DNA from: CALJFL01 sp963669435
GTDB taxonomy: Bacteria; Pseudomonadota; Gammaproteobacteria; Pseudomonadales; Halieaceae
Assembly (NCBI GenBank): GCA_963669435.1
Contig: OY770025.1
Coordinates: 992,001 to 1,056,000 of the forward strand
Direction of reading: 5' to 3'
DNA length: 64,000 nt
The notes under the pieces are model-generated. The model was not told the origin of the DNA and did no database searches. It saw only the letters and a list, made by a program, of their open reading frames with translations. The first letter of the stretch is position 1; each line of letters begins with the position of its first letter. This document shows, piece by piece, positions 48,601 to 57,364 of this stretch. Made by a program: the position numbers and the translations under genes.

Positions 48601-48714
48601 ATCAAGGGCACCCTGGAAACCAAGGACAATGTGATTCACATCGTCGCCGGCGCCCTGTATGACTACACCAGTGAGTTGCAGTCGCTGGCGGTAAAGTCGC
48701 GGGACTTTCACTGA
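45604..48714 (+). CDS. dnaE2: Error-prone DNA polymerase III alpha subunit DnaE2
   Basis: 1036 residues, the DnaE2 length (shorter than replicative DnaE). N-terminal PHP domain begins AELHCLSCYSFLRGASHP; GRGSAANSVVCYCL near 340 and the catalytic PDIDVDFEHERR near 375 mark the polymerase core; helix-hairpin region near 780-860 and an OB-fold near 940-1010 (VKIAGLVTCRQRPGSASGVLFLTLEDE). DnaE2 does SOS-induced translesion synthesis and mutagenesis. It normally works with ImuA and ImuB encoded upstream, but neither is present here; they must be elsewhere or absent. The start follows a perfect LexA box. Confidence 0.96.
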   Translation: MPYAELHCLSCYSFLRGASHPHELVERAAELGYGALAITDECSLAGVVKAHMAIKETAKEAGLKLLIGSELQLVEGLKLVALVPSREAYSELSGLISMARRRSPKGEYRVTLRDVIFHLKRCLLIWLPGEVDDRSRAHGLQLARLCKQRLWLGVSHLLGNDEVTRYQAFYEMACELQLPMVACGDVQMHCAARKPLHDVFTALKHNTSIDQLGRRRLANSQQHLRTLEQLQQRYPPALLAETLVIARQCHFSLDELRYEYPEEVVPKGHTANSYLRELVAVGTRTRWPRGVPPPIQQRIDTELKLIEELNYEYYFLTVYDIVRFARERDILCQGRGSAANSVVCYCLFITEVSPEQISLLFERFISKERDEPPDIDVDFEHERREEVIQYIYRKYTRRRAALAATLITYRSRSAVRDVGKALGLDPVFVDDLAKSLAWWDRTKDLAKRFEEQGVASHSQQAELFYQLVQEILGFPRHLSQHVGGFVITRSPISTLVPVENASMAERTVIQWDKEDIEALGLLKVDILALGMLSAIRKSLQMVHRYQPTIRSISDIPKEDQATYQMLQKADSLGVFQIESRAQMSMLPRLKPRCFYDLVIEIAIVRPGPIQGDMVHPYLRRKQGLEAITYPSEAIKSVLERTLGVPIFQEQVIRLAMVAAGFSGGEADQLRRAIANWGRNSKLLTFEQKLTKGMIERGYDEDFAKRLFNQIRGFAGYGFPESHSASFALLAYVSAWLKRHHPAAFFTGLLNSQPMGFYSPSQLIQDARRHRVTVLPVDVNQSDWDHQLLDAQTGSQQQPPLRLGLRLVKGLSHDGASRVVAARRQAPFRQISDLRQRAELDRRDMEALADADALASLSGHRHQSQWQIMALEQPKPLLQEEQKQPASYFNDEVQLPAPAVAEEVLADYRATGVTLRAHPMSLLRERYPFNQCKRHTDLPAIGNNRFVKIAGLVTCRQRPGSASGVLFLTLEDETGNSNIVVWKRTQQHFRKALMTGQLLLIKGTLETKDNVIHIVAGALYDYTSELQSLAVKSRDFH

Positions 48715-48878
48715 GCACAGCAGGCAGGGCGCACGTGCACGCGAAGATGCAGGCAGAACACTTAACAACGCGGTCACCGCACCCGCCGCAAGGATGACCA
48801 GAGAGGAACATTGCGGAGTGGGGGTCTTCAACTATTATTCAAACGTGCCATAAACCACAATAAATACAGGAAGCCGCC

Positions 48879-50798
48879 ATGAAGCGCTTGCGCATAAAAT
48901 CTACCCTCCCCTGCCTGCTCGCAATGTCTTTAGGTGCGCAAGCACAGGTACCTGCACCACCGAGCAAGGAACTGTTATCACCGAACTACACGGGCACTGC
49001 CTACTCGCCGTACGCGGGGCGCAACTTTGCCATCGGCGTGTACTTTGGCGACACCCACCTGCACACCAATATGTCCATGGATGCCGGCGCTTTCGGCAAT
49101 CGCCTGGGACTGGACGAGGCCTACAAACTGGCGAGGGGGGAACAGGTGAACTCCACCCACGGGGGGCCGGTCAGATTATCGCGCCCATTGGACTTTTTAG
49201 TGGTGGCCGATCACTCCGACGGCATGGGCTTCTTCCCCGATATGCTCGGCGGTGCACCCCATATTCTGAAAGACCCACTGGGCAAGAACTGGTACGACCG
49301 CATCATGGCCGGTGAGGGTGAAGGCGTGGCGCTGGAATTAATCGGCCTGTTCTCCCAGGATAAATTTCCCGAGTCACTGAGTTACGATCCCGACTCCGCG
49401 CCCTACAAAAACGCCTGGGCCAGGACGGTGGAGGCGGCAGATCGCTACAACGAGCCCGGCCGCTTTACCGCCTTTATTGGCTATGAGTGGACTTCACTGG
49501 TACGCGGTAACAACATGCACCGTGTGGTGGTGTACCGTGATGGCGGCGACGTGGGTGGCCAGGTGGTTCCATTTACCGCCGGCAAACCCAAGGGCAGCAC
49601 CACGCCGCGTGACCTGTGGGCATGGCTGGAGAACTTTGAAGAAACCACCGGCGGCGATGTGCTGGCCATCGCCCACAACGGCAACCTGTCCAACGGCATT
49701 ATGTTCCCCATGGTCGAGCAGAGTGACGGCGTGGCCCTCAATGAGAGCTGGGCCCAGCAGCGGGCCAAATGGGAACCCTTGTACGAGGCGACGCAGATAA
49801 AGGGCGACGGCGAGACCCACCCGTACCTCTCCCCCAACGATGAATTCGCCGACTACGAGACCTGGGATATCGGCAATCTCGACGTCTCCGAAGCCAAGAC
49901 CGACGACATGCTGGCCGGTGAGTACGCACGCGAAGCGCTCAAGCGCGGCCTGGCACTTGAAGCAAAGCTGGGCACTAACCCCTACCAGTTCGGCATGATC
50001 GGCTCTACCGACAGCCATACCTCACTGGCCACGGCACAGGAGGACAACTTCTTTGGCAAACACGCAGCGGCCGAACCCGGCCCCCACCGTATGACGCACG
50101 CATTCATGCAAACCGAACAGGGCACCATTATGGGTTGGCAACAGGTCGCTGCCGGGCTGGCCGCCGTGTGGGCCACCGACAACACCCGCGAGGCCATATT
50201 TGATGCCATGGAGCGCAAGGAGACCTATGCCACAACAGGCTCGCGTATGGCAGTGAGGCTATTTGGAGGCTGGAGTTTCACGCTGGCGGATATGAATAAT
50301 CGCCAACCCGCCTTTGCCGGCTATAACAAGGGTGTACCCATGGGCAGCGAATTACCCGCGCGAGGTGAGGGTATGAAAACTGCGCCCAGCTTTATGGTCT
50401 ACGCGCTACGTGACCCGCAGGGGGCCAATCTCGACCGCATCCAGATCGTCAAAGGCTGGCAGGCCGATGGTGCACTCCATGAAAAAGTGTACGACGTGGT
50501 ATGGGCCGGAGACCGTGAGCCGGGAGACGATGGCAAACTGCCGGCGGTAGGCAACACGGTAAACGCAACCCAGGCGACATGGACCAACACCATCGGCGCC
50601 TCGGAACTGGGTACTGTGTGGACCGACCCGGACTTCAACCCGGCACACAAAGCGTTCTACTATGCGCGCGTGCTGGAAATTCCCACGCCGCGCTGGTCGA
50701 CCTACGACGCCTTCCGCTTTGGCATCGACATCCCCGAAGGCGCACCGGCCAGCACCCAGGAGCGGGCCTACACGTCACCCATCTGGTACAAACCCTGA
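48879..50798 (+). CDS. DUF3604 domain-containing exported protein
   Basis: 639 residues with a signal peptide (1-24, cut at AQA). YFGDTHLHTNMSMDAGAFG near residue 55 and FLVVADHSDGMGFFPDM carry the PHP-like metal ligands; later ALAIAHNGNLSNG and GMIGSTDSHTSLA complete the pattern of the DUF3604 family, which resembles PHP/amidohydrolase-like metallohydrolases. Often found in marine proteobacteria; the substrate is unknown. Confidence 0.9.
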   Translation: MKRLRIKSTLPCLLAMSLGAQAQVPAPPSKELLSPNYTGTAYSPYAGRNFAIGVYFGDTHLHTNMSMDAGAFGNRLGLDEAYKLARGEQVNSTHGGPVRLSRPLDFLVVADHSDGMGFFPDMLGGAPHILKDPLGKNWYDRIMAGEGEGVALELIGLFSQDKFPESLSYDPDSAPYKNAWARTVEAADRYNEPGRFTAFIGYEWTSLVRGNNMHRVVVYRDGGDVGGQVVPFTAGKPKGSTTPRDLWAWLENFEETTGGDVLAIAHNGNLSNGIMFPMVEQSDGVALNESWAQQRAKWEPLYEATQIKGDGETHPYLSPNDEFADYETWDIGNLDVSEAKTDDMLAGEYAREALKRGLALEAKLGTNPYQFGMIGSTDSHTSLATAQEDNFFGKHAAAEPGPHRMTHAFMQTEQGTIMGWQQVAAGLAAVWATDNTREAIFDAMERKETYATTGSRMAVRLFGGWSFTLADMNNRQPAFAGYNKGVPMGSELPARGEGMKTAPSFMVYALRDPQGANLDRIQIVKGWQADGALHEKVYDVVWAGDREPGDDGKLPAVGNTVNATQATWTNTIGASELGTVWTDPDFNPAHKAFYYARVLEIPTPRWSTYDAFRFGIDIPEGAPASTQERAYTSPIWYKP

Positions 50799-50806
50799 TC
50801 ACAGGC

Positions 50807-50840
50807 ACAAAAAAACCGGGGGCCTTGCGGCGCCCCGGTT
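50807..50840 (-). terminator. Rho-independent terminator of the peroxiredoxin gene
   Basis: AACCGGGG (50814-50821) pairs with CCCCGGTT (50833-50840), extended by a bulged G-C section. On the minus strand the hairpin is followed by seven T. It sits 50 bp past the peroxiredoxin stop and may also protect the convergent DUF3604 gene. Confidence 0.85.
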
Positions 50841-50890
50841 AACGGACCTGCTATTCAGTTAGCAGACTATTCTGTTACCCGGCTCTTCAC

Positions 50891-51457
50891 CTAGCCAACA
50901 AAAGCGAGGCGCGGCTCTGAAACACCTTCTGCTTCAGTGCCCTTGAGGTAAGCCAGCATGGTGTCGGCATCAGACACCTCGAAGGGGTCAGTCGGGCAGT
51001 TGTCGCCGAATTCCGGCTCGACAAACAGTTTTTCAATCTCGCCGTCGTTCACGACCATGGAATAACGCCAGGAGCGCATGCCAAAACCGATGTTGGACTT
51101 GTCGACCAGCATACCCATCTTACGGGTGAACTCGCCGTTGCCATCAGGCAGCAGGAAGACGTTCTTGTTGCCCTGCTCCTTGCCCCACTTGAACATGACA
51201 AAGGCGTCGTTCACTGACACACAGATAATCTCGTCGACACCCTGGGCGCGGAATGCGTCGTACAGTTCCTCATAGCGCGGCAGGTGGTTAGACGAACAGG
51301 TTGGGGTAAACGCGCCGGGCAGCGAAAAAACGACGACCTTCTTGCCACCAAACAGGTCCTGGGTAGTCTTGTCTTCCCAGCGATAGGGGTTGTCGCCCGC
51401 TACGGATTCGTCGCGAACACGGGTTTTGAATACGACATTAGGTACACGGTTGATCAT
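50891..51457 (-). CDS. Peroxiredoxin (Prx5 type)
   Basis: 188 residues from the ATG at 51457 (MINRVPNVVF). The peroxidatic Cys54 lies in FSLPGAFTPTCSSNHLP; NIGFGMRSWRYSMVVNDGEI follows. This is the Prx5/AhpE-like group reducing H2O2 and alkyl hydroperoxides, with thiol or glutaredoxin as reductant. The upstream AT-rich region (51520-51565) has ATAG-like tetranucleotides at 7-nt spacing that weakly resemble OxyR half-sites, not enough to call. Confidence 0.93.
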   Translation of the reverse strand: MINRVPNVVFKTRVRDESVAGDNPYRWEDKTTQDLFGGKKVVVFSLPGAFTPTCSSNHLPRYEELYDAFRAQGVDEIICVSVNDAFVMFKWGKEQGNKNVFLLPDGNGEFTRKMGMLVDKSNIGFGMRSWRYSMVVNDGEIEKLFVEPEFGDNCPTDPFEVSDADTMLAYLKGTEAEGVSEPRLAFVG

Positions 51458-51694
51458 GGTGTTGGTTCCTCTTAACGGTGTGTTGAATGACTTAACTGGG
51501 ACCCATAATACGCTGCCGTTATCAATAGATAAAATCATTTATAATTATTGTTTTGATAGTTTATTAGTATCATGGATTGGCGCAAGCCCCGCAGAATGCA
51601 CGGAGCGAAGCACGGCAGACTCCGGTGTGAAGACTATCGACTGAACGCACCGCCGAAAACTTCAGGCAAAGGGGGAATTAGCGCCAAAGCGCGA

Positions 51695-52492
51695 TCACTG
51701 GCGACGAAACAGGTCCAGTTGGAAAGCCATTTCCACCTGCAGAGTCTCAATACATTCCAGCGCTGAACGGCGTGCGGTATGCGCATAGGGGGTCATGGCA
51801 ATGAGGTCCTGCAATAACGTTCCCGCTACCGGCACCGTGTACTCAAGCTCCCAACGATTCACAGACTGTAGGTTACCCGGCGGCGGGCTCGCTACCTCGT
51901 GGGGCTGCGGCTGCTCATAAAGGTGTTTCCTTAAGGCCCATAAATGCCGCGCCCCGGGGGTTACCTTCAGGTAGTAGCCACCCGTGGGTAACAAGCGCAG
52001 CAGCTCCTGCTCGGCCAGCGGGGCAAAAATACTGAGTAACAGCTGCCGAGAGGTATCAGCCAGGGGCGCGGCAAAGGCGCTGGCCACGGCGAATTCAATC
52101 TGCGTATAACGCTTTGATGCCATGCGCACCGCTTCCTTGGAAATATCGATCCCCGCCACCGACGCCATCGGCAATGCCTGCGAAAGCGCTTGTGTGTAGT
52201 AGCCCTCCCCACAACCGAGATCCAGCGCGGTTTCGATGGCATCCAACTCGCCCAGGCTAGCCGCAAGTTGCTCTGCAAGGGGTTGATATAAACCGCTATC
52301 CAGCACCCGGCGCCGGGCGGACAACATCGCCTTGCTGTCGCCGGGCTGCGCCGAGCGTTTATGGTTGGTTGGCAACAAGTTGACATAGCCTTCCCGGGCG
52401 CGGTCAAAGCGGTGTCCATTAACACAGCCTAATGTGCGCGCGGATTCGTATGCAGCAAGCTCGAGTTGGCAATGGGGGCAAATCCAGGTCAA
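51695..52492 (-). CDS. rlmA: RlmA-like 23S rRNA (guanine-N1) methyltransferase
   Basis: 265 residues. N-terminal zinc finger C5-x2-C8-x14-C23-x3-H27, then the family motif HRFDRAREGYVNLLP and the SAM site LDLGCGEGYYTQAL near 91. This combination is specific to RlmA, which methylates G745/748 of 23S rRNA, and its orthologues. Whether the target is G745 or G748 cannot be told. Confidence 0.88.
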   Translation of the reverse strand: MTWICPHCQLELAAYESARTLGCVNGHRFDRAREGYVNLLPTNHKRSAQPGDSKAMLSARRRVLDSGLYQPLAEQLAASLGELDAIETALDLGCGEGYYTQALSQALPMASVAGIDISKEAVRMASKRYTQIEFAVASAFAAPLADTSRQLLLSIFAPLAEQELLRLLPTGGYYLKVTPGARHLWALRKHLYEQPQPHEVASPPPGNLQSVNRWELEYTVPVAGTLLQDLIAMTPYAHTARRSALECIETLQVEMAFQLDLFRRQ

Positions 52493-52652
52493 GTCAGGGC
52501 CGTATATTCAGGGATGGGGGAGGCCGTATGGTACGGCAGGGTAAGCAGCGCTGTACAATCCACGGCGGTAAAGCGACACTATCCATGAACACTACTCGAC
52601 AGAACTACTTAAAGAGACAGTTAAGCAGCGACCCGCTGGCAGGTATTCACCC

Positions 52653-53177
52653 ATGTATCTAAAAACCTTACTCGCTCCCCTACTCTTTATCGGCGCAGCG
52701 CAGGCCGCCGGCCCCCTTATCACCGACACACCCATCGACGCCGATCCTATCCGCGACCCAGTGGCCGAAGCAGACAGCGCTGTGTCGCGCGCGTTGATAC
52801 ACAGTGATGAGCCGCGCAGTCAGGTCATGCTGAAAACCAGCACCGCCTGGAACGGGGAAGCGTTTAGCTACCCCGAGGGAGAGGCTGAAGTCACCGCGGT
52901 AAGAATCTCCATGCAACCTGGGCACCAGGCTGATTTTCACTGCCACCCCATGCCAACGTTCGGCTACATCGCCAGTGGCCGACTACGCGTGGAAACCGCG
53001 GCAGGCGATTCCATTGAAATCAAGGCTGGCGACGTGGTCGCCGAAGTTATGAACAGCCTGCACCGCAGTACGGTGCTGGAAGGGCCGGTTGAGTTACTGG
53101 TGTTTTATGCCGGGGTAAAGGGACAGCTGACCACACTGGTATCTCAGTCCGAGGGTGAGGAGCCCTGCACCAGCTGA
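52653..53177 (+). CDS. Exported cupin-domain protein
   Basis: 174 residues: signal peptide (1-18, cut after AQA), then a cupin fold: PGHQADFHCHPMPTFGYIASGRLRV (metal His residues near 97-99) and IKAGDVVAEVMNSLHRS (second His). Predicted to bind a metal in the periplasm; enzymatic role unknown. It sits alone between rlmA and the ABC operon. Confidence 0.85.
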   Translation: MYLKTLLAPLLFIGAAQAAGPLITDTPIDADPIRDPVAEADSAVSRALIHSDEPRSQVMLKTSTAWNGEAFSYPEGEAEVTAVRISMQPGHQADFHCHPMPTFGYIASGRLRVETAAGDSIEIKAGDVVAEVMNSLHRSTVLEGPVELLVFYAGVKGQLTTLVSQSEGEEPCTS

Positions 53178-53243
53178 GTTCCTGGCCGGGACAGTCCCCG
53201 GCGCCTCCGGCGGGTCGCTTTACGTCAAGGGTCTGTCCATCAA

Positions 53244-53393
53244 AACCCGGTCAGGCTAGACCCGGTCAGGCTAGACCCGGTCAGGCCAAACCCGGTCACG
53301 CGAGATCCGATCAATCGAGACGCTTTCAGTCCAGACACTCTCAGTCGAGGCCTTCTCAGTGGAGGCCTTCTCAGTCGAGGCCCTCTCAGTCCA
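53244..53393. repeat. 15-bp tandem repeat, 10 diverged units
   Basis: Ten adjacent 15-bp units on the plus strand, from AACCCGGTCAGGCTA to GGCCCTCTCAGTCCA, with TCA fixed at positions 8-10 and a gradient of divergence. The last unit contains the TGA stop of the ABC ATPase gene. The period is a multiple of three, so an expansion would not shift frame. Confidence 0.8.
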
Positions 53394-55011
53394 GGCGGGG
53401 CACCGAGTTCAACAGGGCCTTGGTGTAGTCGTGCTGGGGCGCGGTGAGAATCTGTTCCGCACTGCCCTGCTCCACCAGCTTGCCGTACTGCATCACCCCG
53501 ACATGATCCGCTAGCGTCGGGATAATGGACAAATCGTGGGTAATAAACAGGTAGGAAACACCCTCTTCCTGCTGCAGGCGCTGCAACAGGTCCAATACCT
53601 CCGCGCGAATCGACACGTCCAGCGCACTGGTAGGCTCGTCACAGATAATCAGCTCGGGTTCAACCGCGAGCGCGCGTGCAATCGCGATACGCTGCAACTG
53701 GCCACCGGAAAATTCATGCGGGTAGCGCGCGGCGTGCTCGGGTAACATTTGCACCCGCTCCAGCAATTGCAATACACGCGCCTCACGCTCCTGCGCGGAA
53801 CCACCCACACCCAGACTGATCATACCCTCAGCGATAATGTCGCCCACCGAGAGGCGCGGATTCATCGAGGAATAGGGATTCTGGAAGATCACCTGCACGC
53901 GCTTGCGCAGGGGCAACATCGCCTTGCGACTGATGTTGTTCAATGCCTCGCCGTTGAAGCGAATCTCTCCTGCAGCGGTGGACTCCAGATTGAGGATCGC
54001 ACGACCCAGGGTAGACTTGCCGCTACCGGATTCACCCACGAGGGCATAGGTCTCACCGCGGCCGATGCTCAGCGAAACACCGTCTACCGCGCGTGTGTGA
54101 TCAACCACCCGCTGCAATACACCCTTGCGAATGGGAAAGTGCACTTTCACATCATTCACTTCCAATAGCGGGGTACAATCGCGTTCGGCTTTAAACTGTG
54201 TCAGGTCTGGCAGTGCATCGATAAGCTGCCGGCTATAGGCTTCCTGTGGTGAGTGGAAAAAGCTGTGCACCGAGGCCTGCTCAATAATCTCACCCTTGTA
54301 CATCACGCCCACTTCATCCGCGGTCTGCTTTACCACCCCCATGTCGTGGGTGATCAACAGCACCGCTAATTGGCGCGATCGTGTCAGTTCTCGAATCAGG
54401 TCCAGCACCTGTTCCTGGATGGTGACATCCAACGCGGTGGTGGGCTCGTCGGCGATCAGCACTTCCGGTTCGCAGGCCAGCGCCATGGCGATCATGACGC
54501 GTTGCTGCTGGCCACCGGATAATTGGTGAGGGAAAAAGCTGTAGCGCTGAGCAGGTTCAGGTATCCCTACCTCTTCAAACAGGGTTTCTACTCGCTTGCG
54601 CAGCGCAGCGCCACCCAGGGCGGTGTGCAAACGCAGGGTCTCCGCCACCTGGTCACCGACCGTCTGCACCGGATTCAGCGCGGTCATGGCATTTTGGAAA
54701 ATCATAGCGACCTGGCGGCCACGGACATCCTGCATTTTGGACTCGGGTAGCGCCAACAGGTCGGTGGTATCCACAGACACATCACCACCGCTGATACGCA
54801 GCGCATCGGGCAGCAAGCGCATCGCCGCCATCGAAGTCACCGACTTACCACTACCGGACTCACCGACCAGCGCAAATATTTCACCCGCCTTCAGCTCAAA
54901 CGATACACCTTTGAGGATAGGCTCACCGCTGGCGGCAACCTGCACCTCGAGGTCGCGCACCTGCATTCTCACCACGCCTTTCTGCACCGTGCTCGTGCCC
55001 TGCCCCGTCAT
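53386..55011 (-). CDS. Dual-ATPase ABC transporter component (YejF-like)
   Basis: 541 residues with two complete ABC domains: Walker A GESGSGKS twice (near 52 and 326), signatures LSGGQQQR and FSGGQLQR, Walker B VLIADEPTTALD and LIICDEPTSALD, plus the oligopeptide-type C-terminal extensions. It powers the two permeases upstream in the operon (4-bp overlap ATGA with the previous gene). The C-terminus ends inside the 15-bp repeat. Confidence 0.93.
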   Translation of the reverse strand: MTGQGTSTVQKGVVRMQVRDLEVQVAASGEPILKGVSFELKAGEIFALVGESGSGKSVTSMAAMRLLPDALRISGGDVSVDTTDLLALPESKMQDVRGRQVAMIFQNAMTALNPVQTVGDQVAETLRLHTALGGAALRKRVETLFEEVGIPEPAQRYSFFPHQLSGGQQQRVMIAMALACEPEVLIADEPTTALDVTIQEQVLDLIRELTRSRQLAVLLITHDMGVVKQTADEVGVMYKGEIIEQASVHSFFHSPQEAYSRQLIDALPDLTQFKAERDCTPLLEVNDVKVHFPIRKGVLQRVVDHTRAVDGVSLSIGRGETYALVGESGSGKSTLGRAILNLESTAAGEIRFNGEALNNISRKAMLPLRKRVQVIFQNPYSSMNPRLSVGDIIAEGMISLGVGGSAQEREARVLQLLERVQMLPEHAARYPHEFSGGQLQRIAIARALAVEPELIICDEPTSALDVSIRAEVLDLLQRLQQEEGVSYLFITHDLSIIPTLADHVGVMQYGKLVEQGSAEQILTAPQHDYTKALLNSVPRLD

Positions 55012-56378
55012 GCTTTCGCCTCCTGCAGATTGGTGCGCGGATCAAACGCGTCACGCACCAGGTCCGAAAACAGGTTGGCGGCCAGCACCAGCACAAACAT
55101 AAAGAAGAACGCACCACTGAGCGTCCACCACACGGCAGGTTCCCGGGACAGCTCCGCCCGGGCACCATTGATCATGTTGCCCCAGCTGCCCATGGAGGCA
55201 TCGATGCCCACACCAATATAGGAAAGCACCGCCTCGGCCAACACCAGGGTGCTGAAATCAAGCACAAAGGTGATCAGGATAATATGCACCACGTTGGGCA
55301 GAATATGGCGCCGCAGGATGCGGCGATGACTCACCCCGAAGGCATGGGCGGCCTGCACATAATCCAGCTGACTGATCTTCAACGTTTCCGCACGAATCAG
55401 CCGGCACAACGTAGACCAACTGGTGATGCCGAGGATAAAGCACAGGGCAATGAATTTCGCATCCGCTTTCTCGATGCCCAGCGAGAAAAAGTCGGGGTTG
55501 TTGTCAATGTAGACCTGGAACAGCAGTACCGATGCGGCAATCAACAGAATTCCGGGGATGGAACTCAAGGTGGTGTACAGGTACTGCACCACATCGTCCA
55601 CCCAACCCTTGAAGTAACCCGCCATCACCCCCAGGGTGACAGCGATGGGCAACATGACCAGCGTCGCCAGGGTGCCCAGTAATACGCCCGTACGCACGCC
55701 TTTAAGACTCTGGTACAGGACATCGGCGCCACCCCGGTCGGTTCCCAGTACGTGATAAAACTCGCTGATCCTGACCGCCGTGACCGCCAGCGAGACAATA
55801 ACAATCTGGGTAAGCCATGAGGCATGCCAGGGAAACGCGCTACCTCGCAGCAACAGCCACTGGGGCAGGACCAGCAGTAAACCCAACAGAATGCCGGAAA
55901 GCAGGAACTCCAGTGATTTTGCGAAGACATCAGCACCGCGCTGCCGGGGATCACTGAGGTGTTGGCCCGCATGCTTCAGCTCGGGGAAGTCTCGAAACTC
56001 TATTCCCTGTTCGTCCTTCATGGTCTGTTTTTCAAAGGACTTGAGCGCAAAGGGTGCCGAGTAGGTGCGTTCAAAACGATCGCCCATGCCCAGCAGTAGA
56101 ACGTCGAGGACGCTGGTCACCGTGTTGTCGTAAAACACCTCGTCGGTAACCACACCCTCCGGCGGCGGCAACTCGCGACGAAAATGCATTGAATCCAGCA
56201 GGGCCACCGTGACATAGGCCAGTATCACCGTGAAGGTCACCATGCCGAGGCTGGAGGAGAACACCTGCCGCCAGCGCTCGCGGGTCTGCGGGTCCTTGCG
56301 CAACAGGTAAAAGAAACTGACCAGCGCCAACACCAGCAGGAATACCAGCGCGTCGGACCACAATACGACGATCTTCAT
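55008..56378 (-). CDS. Peptide ABC transporter permease (YejE-like)
   Basis: 456 residues. About six transmembrane helices; the extended segment after helix 1 (YSAPFALKSFEKQTMKDEQG) is typical of the YejE group; EAA-like loop AHAFGVSHRRILRRHILPN near 380 contacts the ATPase. It overlaps the ATPase gene by 4 bp and shares one base with the upstream permease. Confidence 0.9.
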   Translation of the reverse strand: MKIVVLWSDALVFLLVLALVSFFYLLRKDPQTRERWRQVFSSSLGMVTFTVILAYVTVALLDSMHFRRELPPPEGVVTDEVFYDNTVTSVLDVLLLGMGDRFERTYSAPFALKSFEKQTMKDEQGIEFRDFPELKHAGQHLSDPRQRGADVFAKSLEFLLSGILLGLLLVLPQWLLLRGSAFPWHASWLTQIVIVSLAVTAVRISEFYHVLGTDRGGADVLYQSLKGVRTGVLLGTLATLVMLPIAVTLGVMAGYFKGWVDDVVQYLYTTLSSIPGILLIAASVLLFQVYIDNNPDFFSLGIEKADAKFIALCFILGITSWSTLCRLIRAETLKISQLDYVQAAHAFGVSHRRILRRHILPNVVHIILITFVLDFSTLVLAEAVLSYIGVGIDASMGSWGNMINGARAELSREPAVWWTLSGAFFFMFVLVLAANLFSDLVRDAFDPRTNLQEAKA

Positions 56379-57355
56379 CAGTTCAACCTCACCCGCGGGT
56401 CAGCCCAGGTGTAGGAGATGTCGGTGAGAATCAGGCCGATGATGTAGAGGATGGAGCCGATAAACACCATGGAGCGCACAATCGCAAAGTCCTGGGACCT
56501 GATGGCGTCGAGCATATAACTCCCCAGGCCGGGTATGCCGAAAAAGGCCTCGATCAACAGGCTGCCCATGAACAGCGCGGGGATGACGACCACCACACCG
56601 GTAAGGATGGGGATCAAGGCATTGGGCAAGATGTGCTTAAACAGGATGGCCAATTCTGAACAGCCCTTGGCCCGGGCCGTGCGCACATAATCCTGGTTGG
56701 ACTCCTCCAGAAACAGGGTGCGGTACCAGCGTGCGCCCGTCCCAATACCGGCAACAACCCCCACCAGCACCGGTAGAATCAGGAACTTCCACACCTGTCC
56801 GTCGGCGTGGAAGCCCGAAATAGGCACCAATTTCCAGGTCTTGGCCACCATGTACTGGCCGCCGATAATATAGAAGAGGTAAGAAATAGACATCAGGGCG
56901 ACGAACAGCAGGACTGCCCAGCGGTCCAGCCGCGTGCCATGAAACATCACCACCATCAGTGCCACACAAATATTGACACCAATGCCCACGATGAAGGTGG
57001 GCAGCGCCACCGCCAGACTCGGCCACATGCGCTGGGAGACGTCGCTGGTAATATCGCGGCCACTTTCGGAGCGCCCGAAATCGAAGGCGAACAGGCGGAT
57101 GGACTTGGTGTAGAAAATAGTTTCGGTAACACTGCCCAGGCCGTCGGCGTCACCGTTGATAAACAGGGGCTTATCGTAACCGTTCTTGCGTTTCCAGCCC
57201 TCGATAGCCTCCGGGGTGACATACTTCTCTCCCAGCTGCGACACCGCCATCTCGTCGGGGGAATTGACCACGAAAAACAGTGCAAAGGTCAGCAGGTTGA
57301 CACCCAGCAGAATCGGTATCGCATAGAGCAGGCGGCGAATGATATAGGCGAGCAT
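56378..57355 (-). CDS. Peptide ABC transporter permease (YejB-like)
   Basis: 325 residues with the DppB/OppB fold: MLAYIIRRLLYAIPILLGVNLLTF start, EESNQDYVRTARAKGCSELAILFKHILPNALIPIL as the EAA loop. Overlaps the next gene by one base. Forms the channel with the other permease. Confidence 0.9.
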   Translation of the reverse strand: MLAYIIRRLLYAIPILLGVNLLTFALFFVVNSPDEMAVSQLGEKYVTPEAIEGWKRKNGYDKPLFINGDADGLGSVTETIFYTKSIRLFAFDFGRSESGRDITSDVSQRMWPSLAVALPTFIVGIGVNICVALMVVMFHGTRLDRWAVLLFVALMSISYLFYIIGGQYMVAKTWKLVPISGFHADGQVWKFLILPVLVGVVAGIGTGARWYRTLFLEESNQDYVRTARAKGCSELAILFKHILPNALIPILTGVVVVIPALFMGSLLIEAFFGIPGLGSYMLDAIRSQDFAIVRSMVFIGSILYIIGLILTDISYTWADPRVRLN

Positions 57356-57364
57356 GTGGGTTCC

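Noticed and set aside
51520..51565. OxyR site before the peroxiredoxin gene.
   Set aside because: Only one of four tetranucleotides matches ATAG/CTAT well; AT-richness alone would give this.
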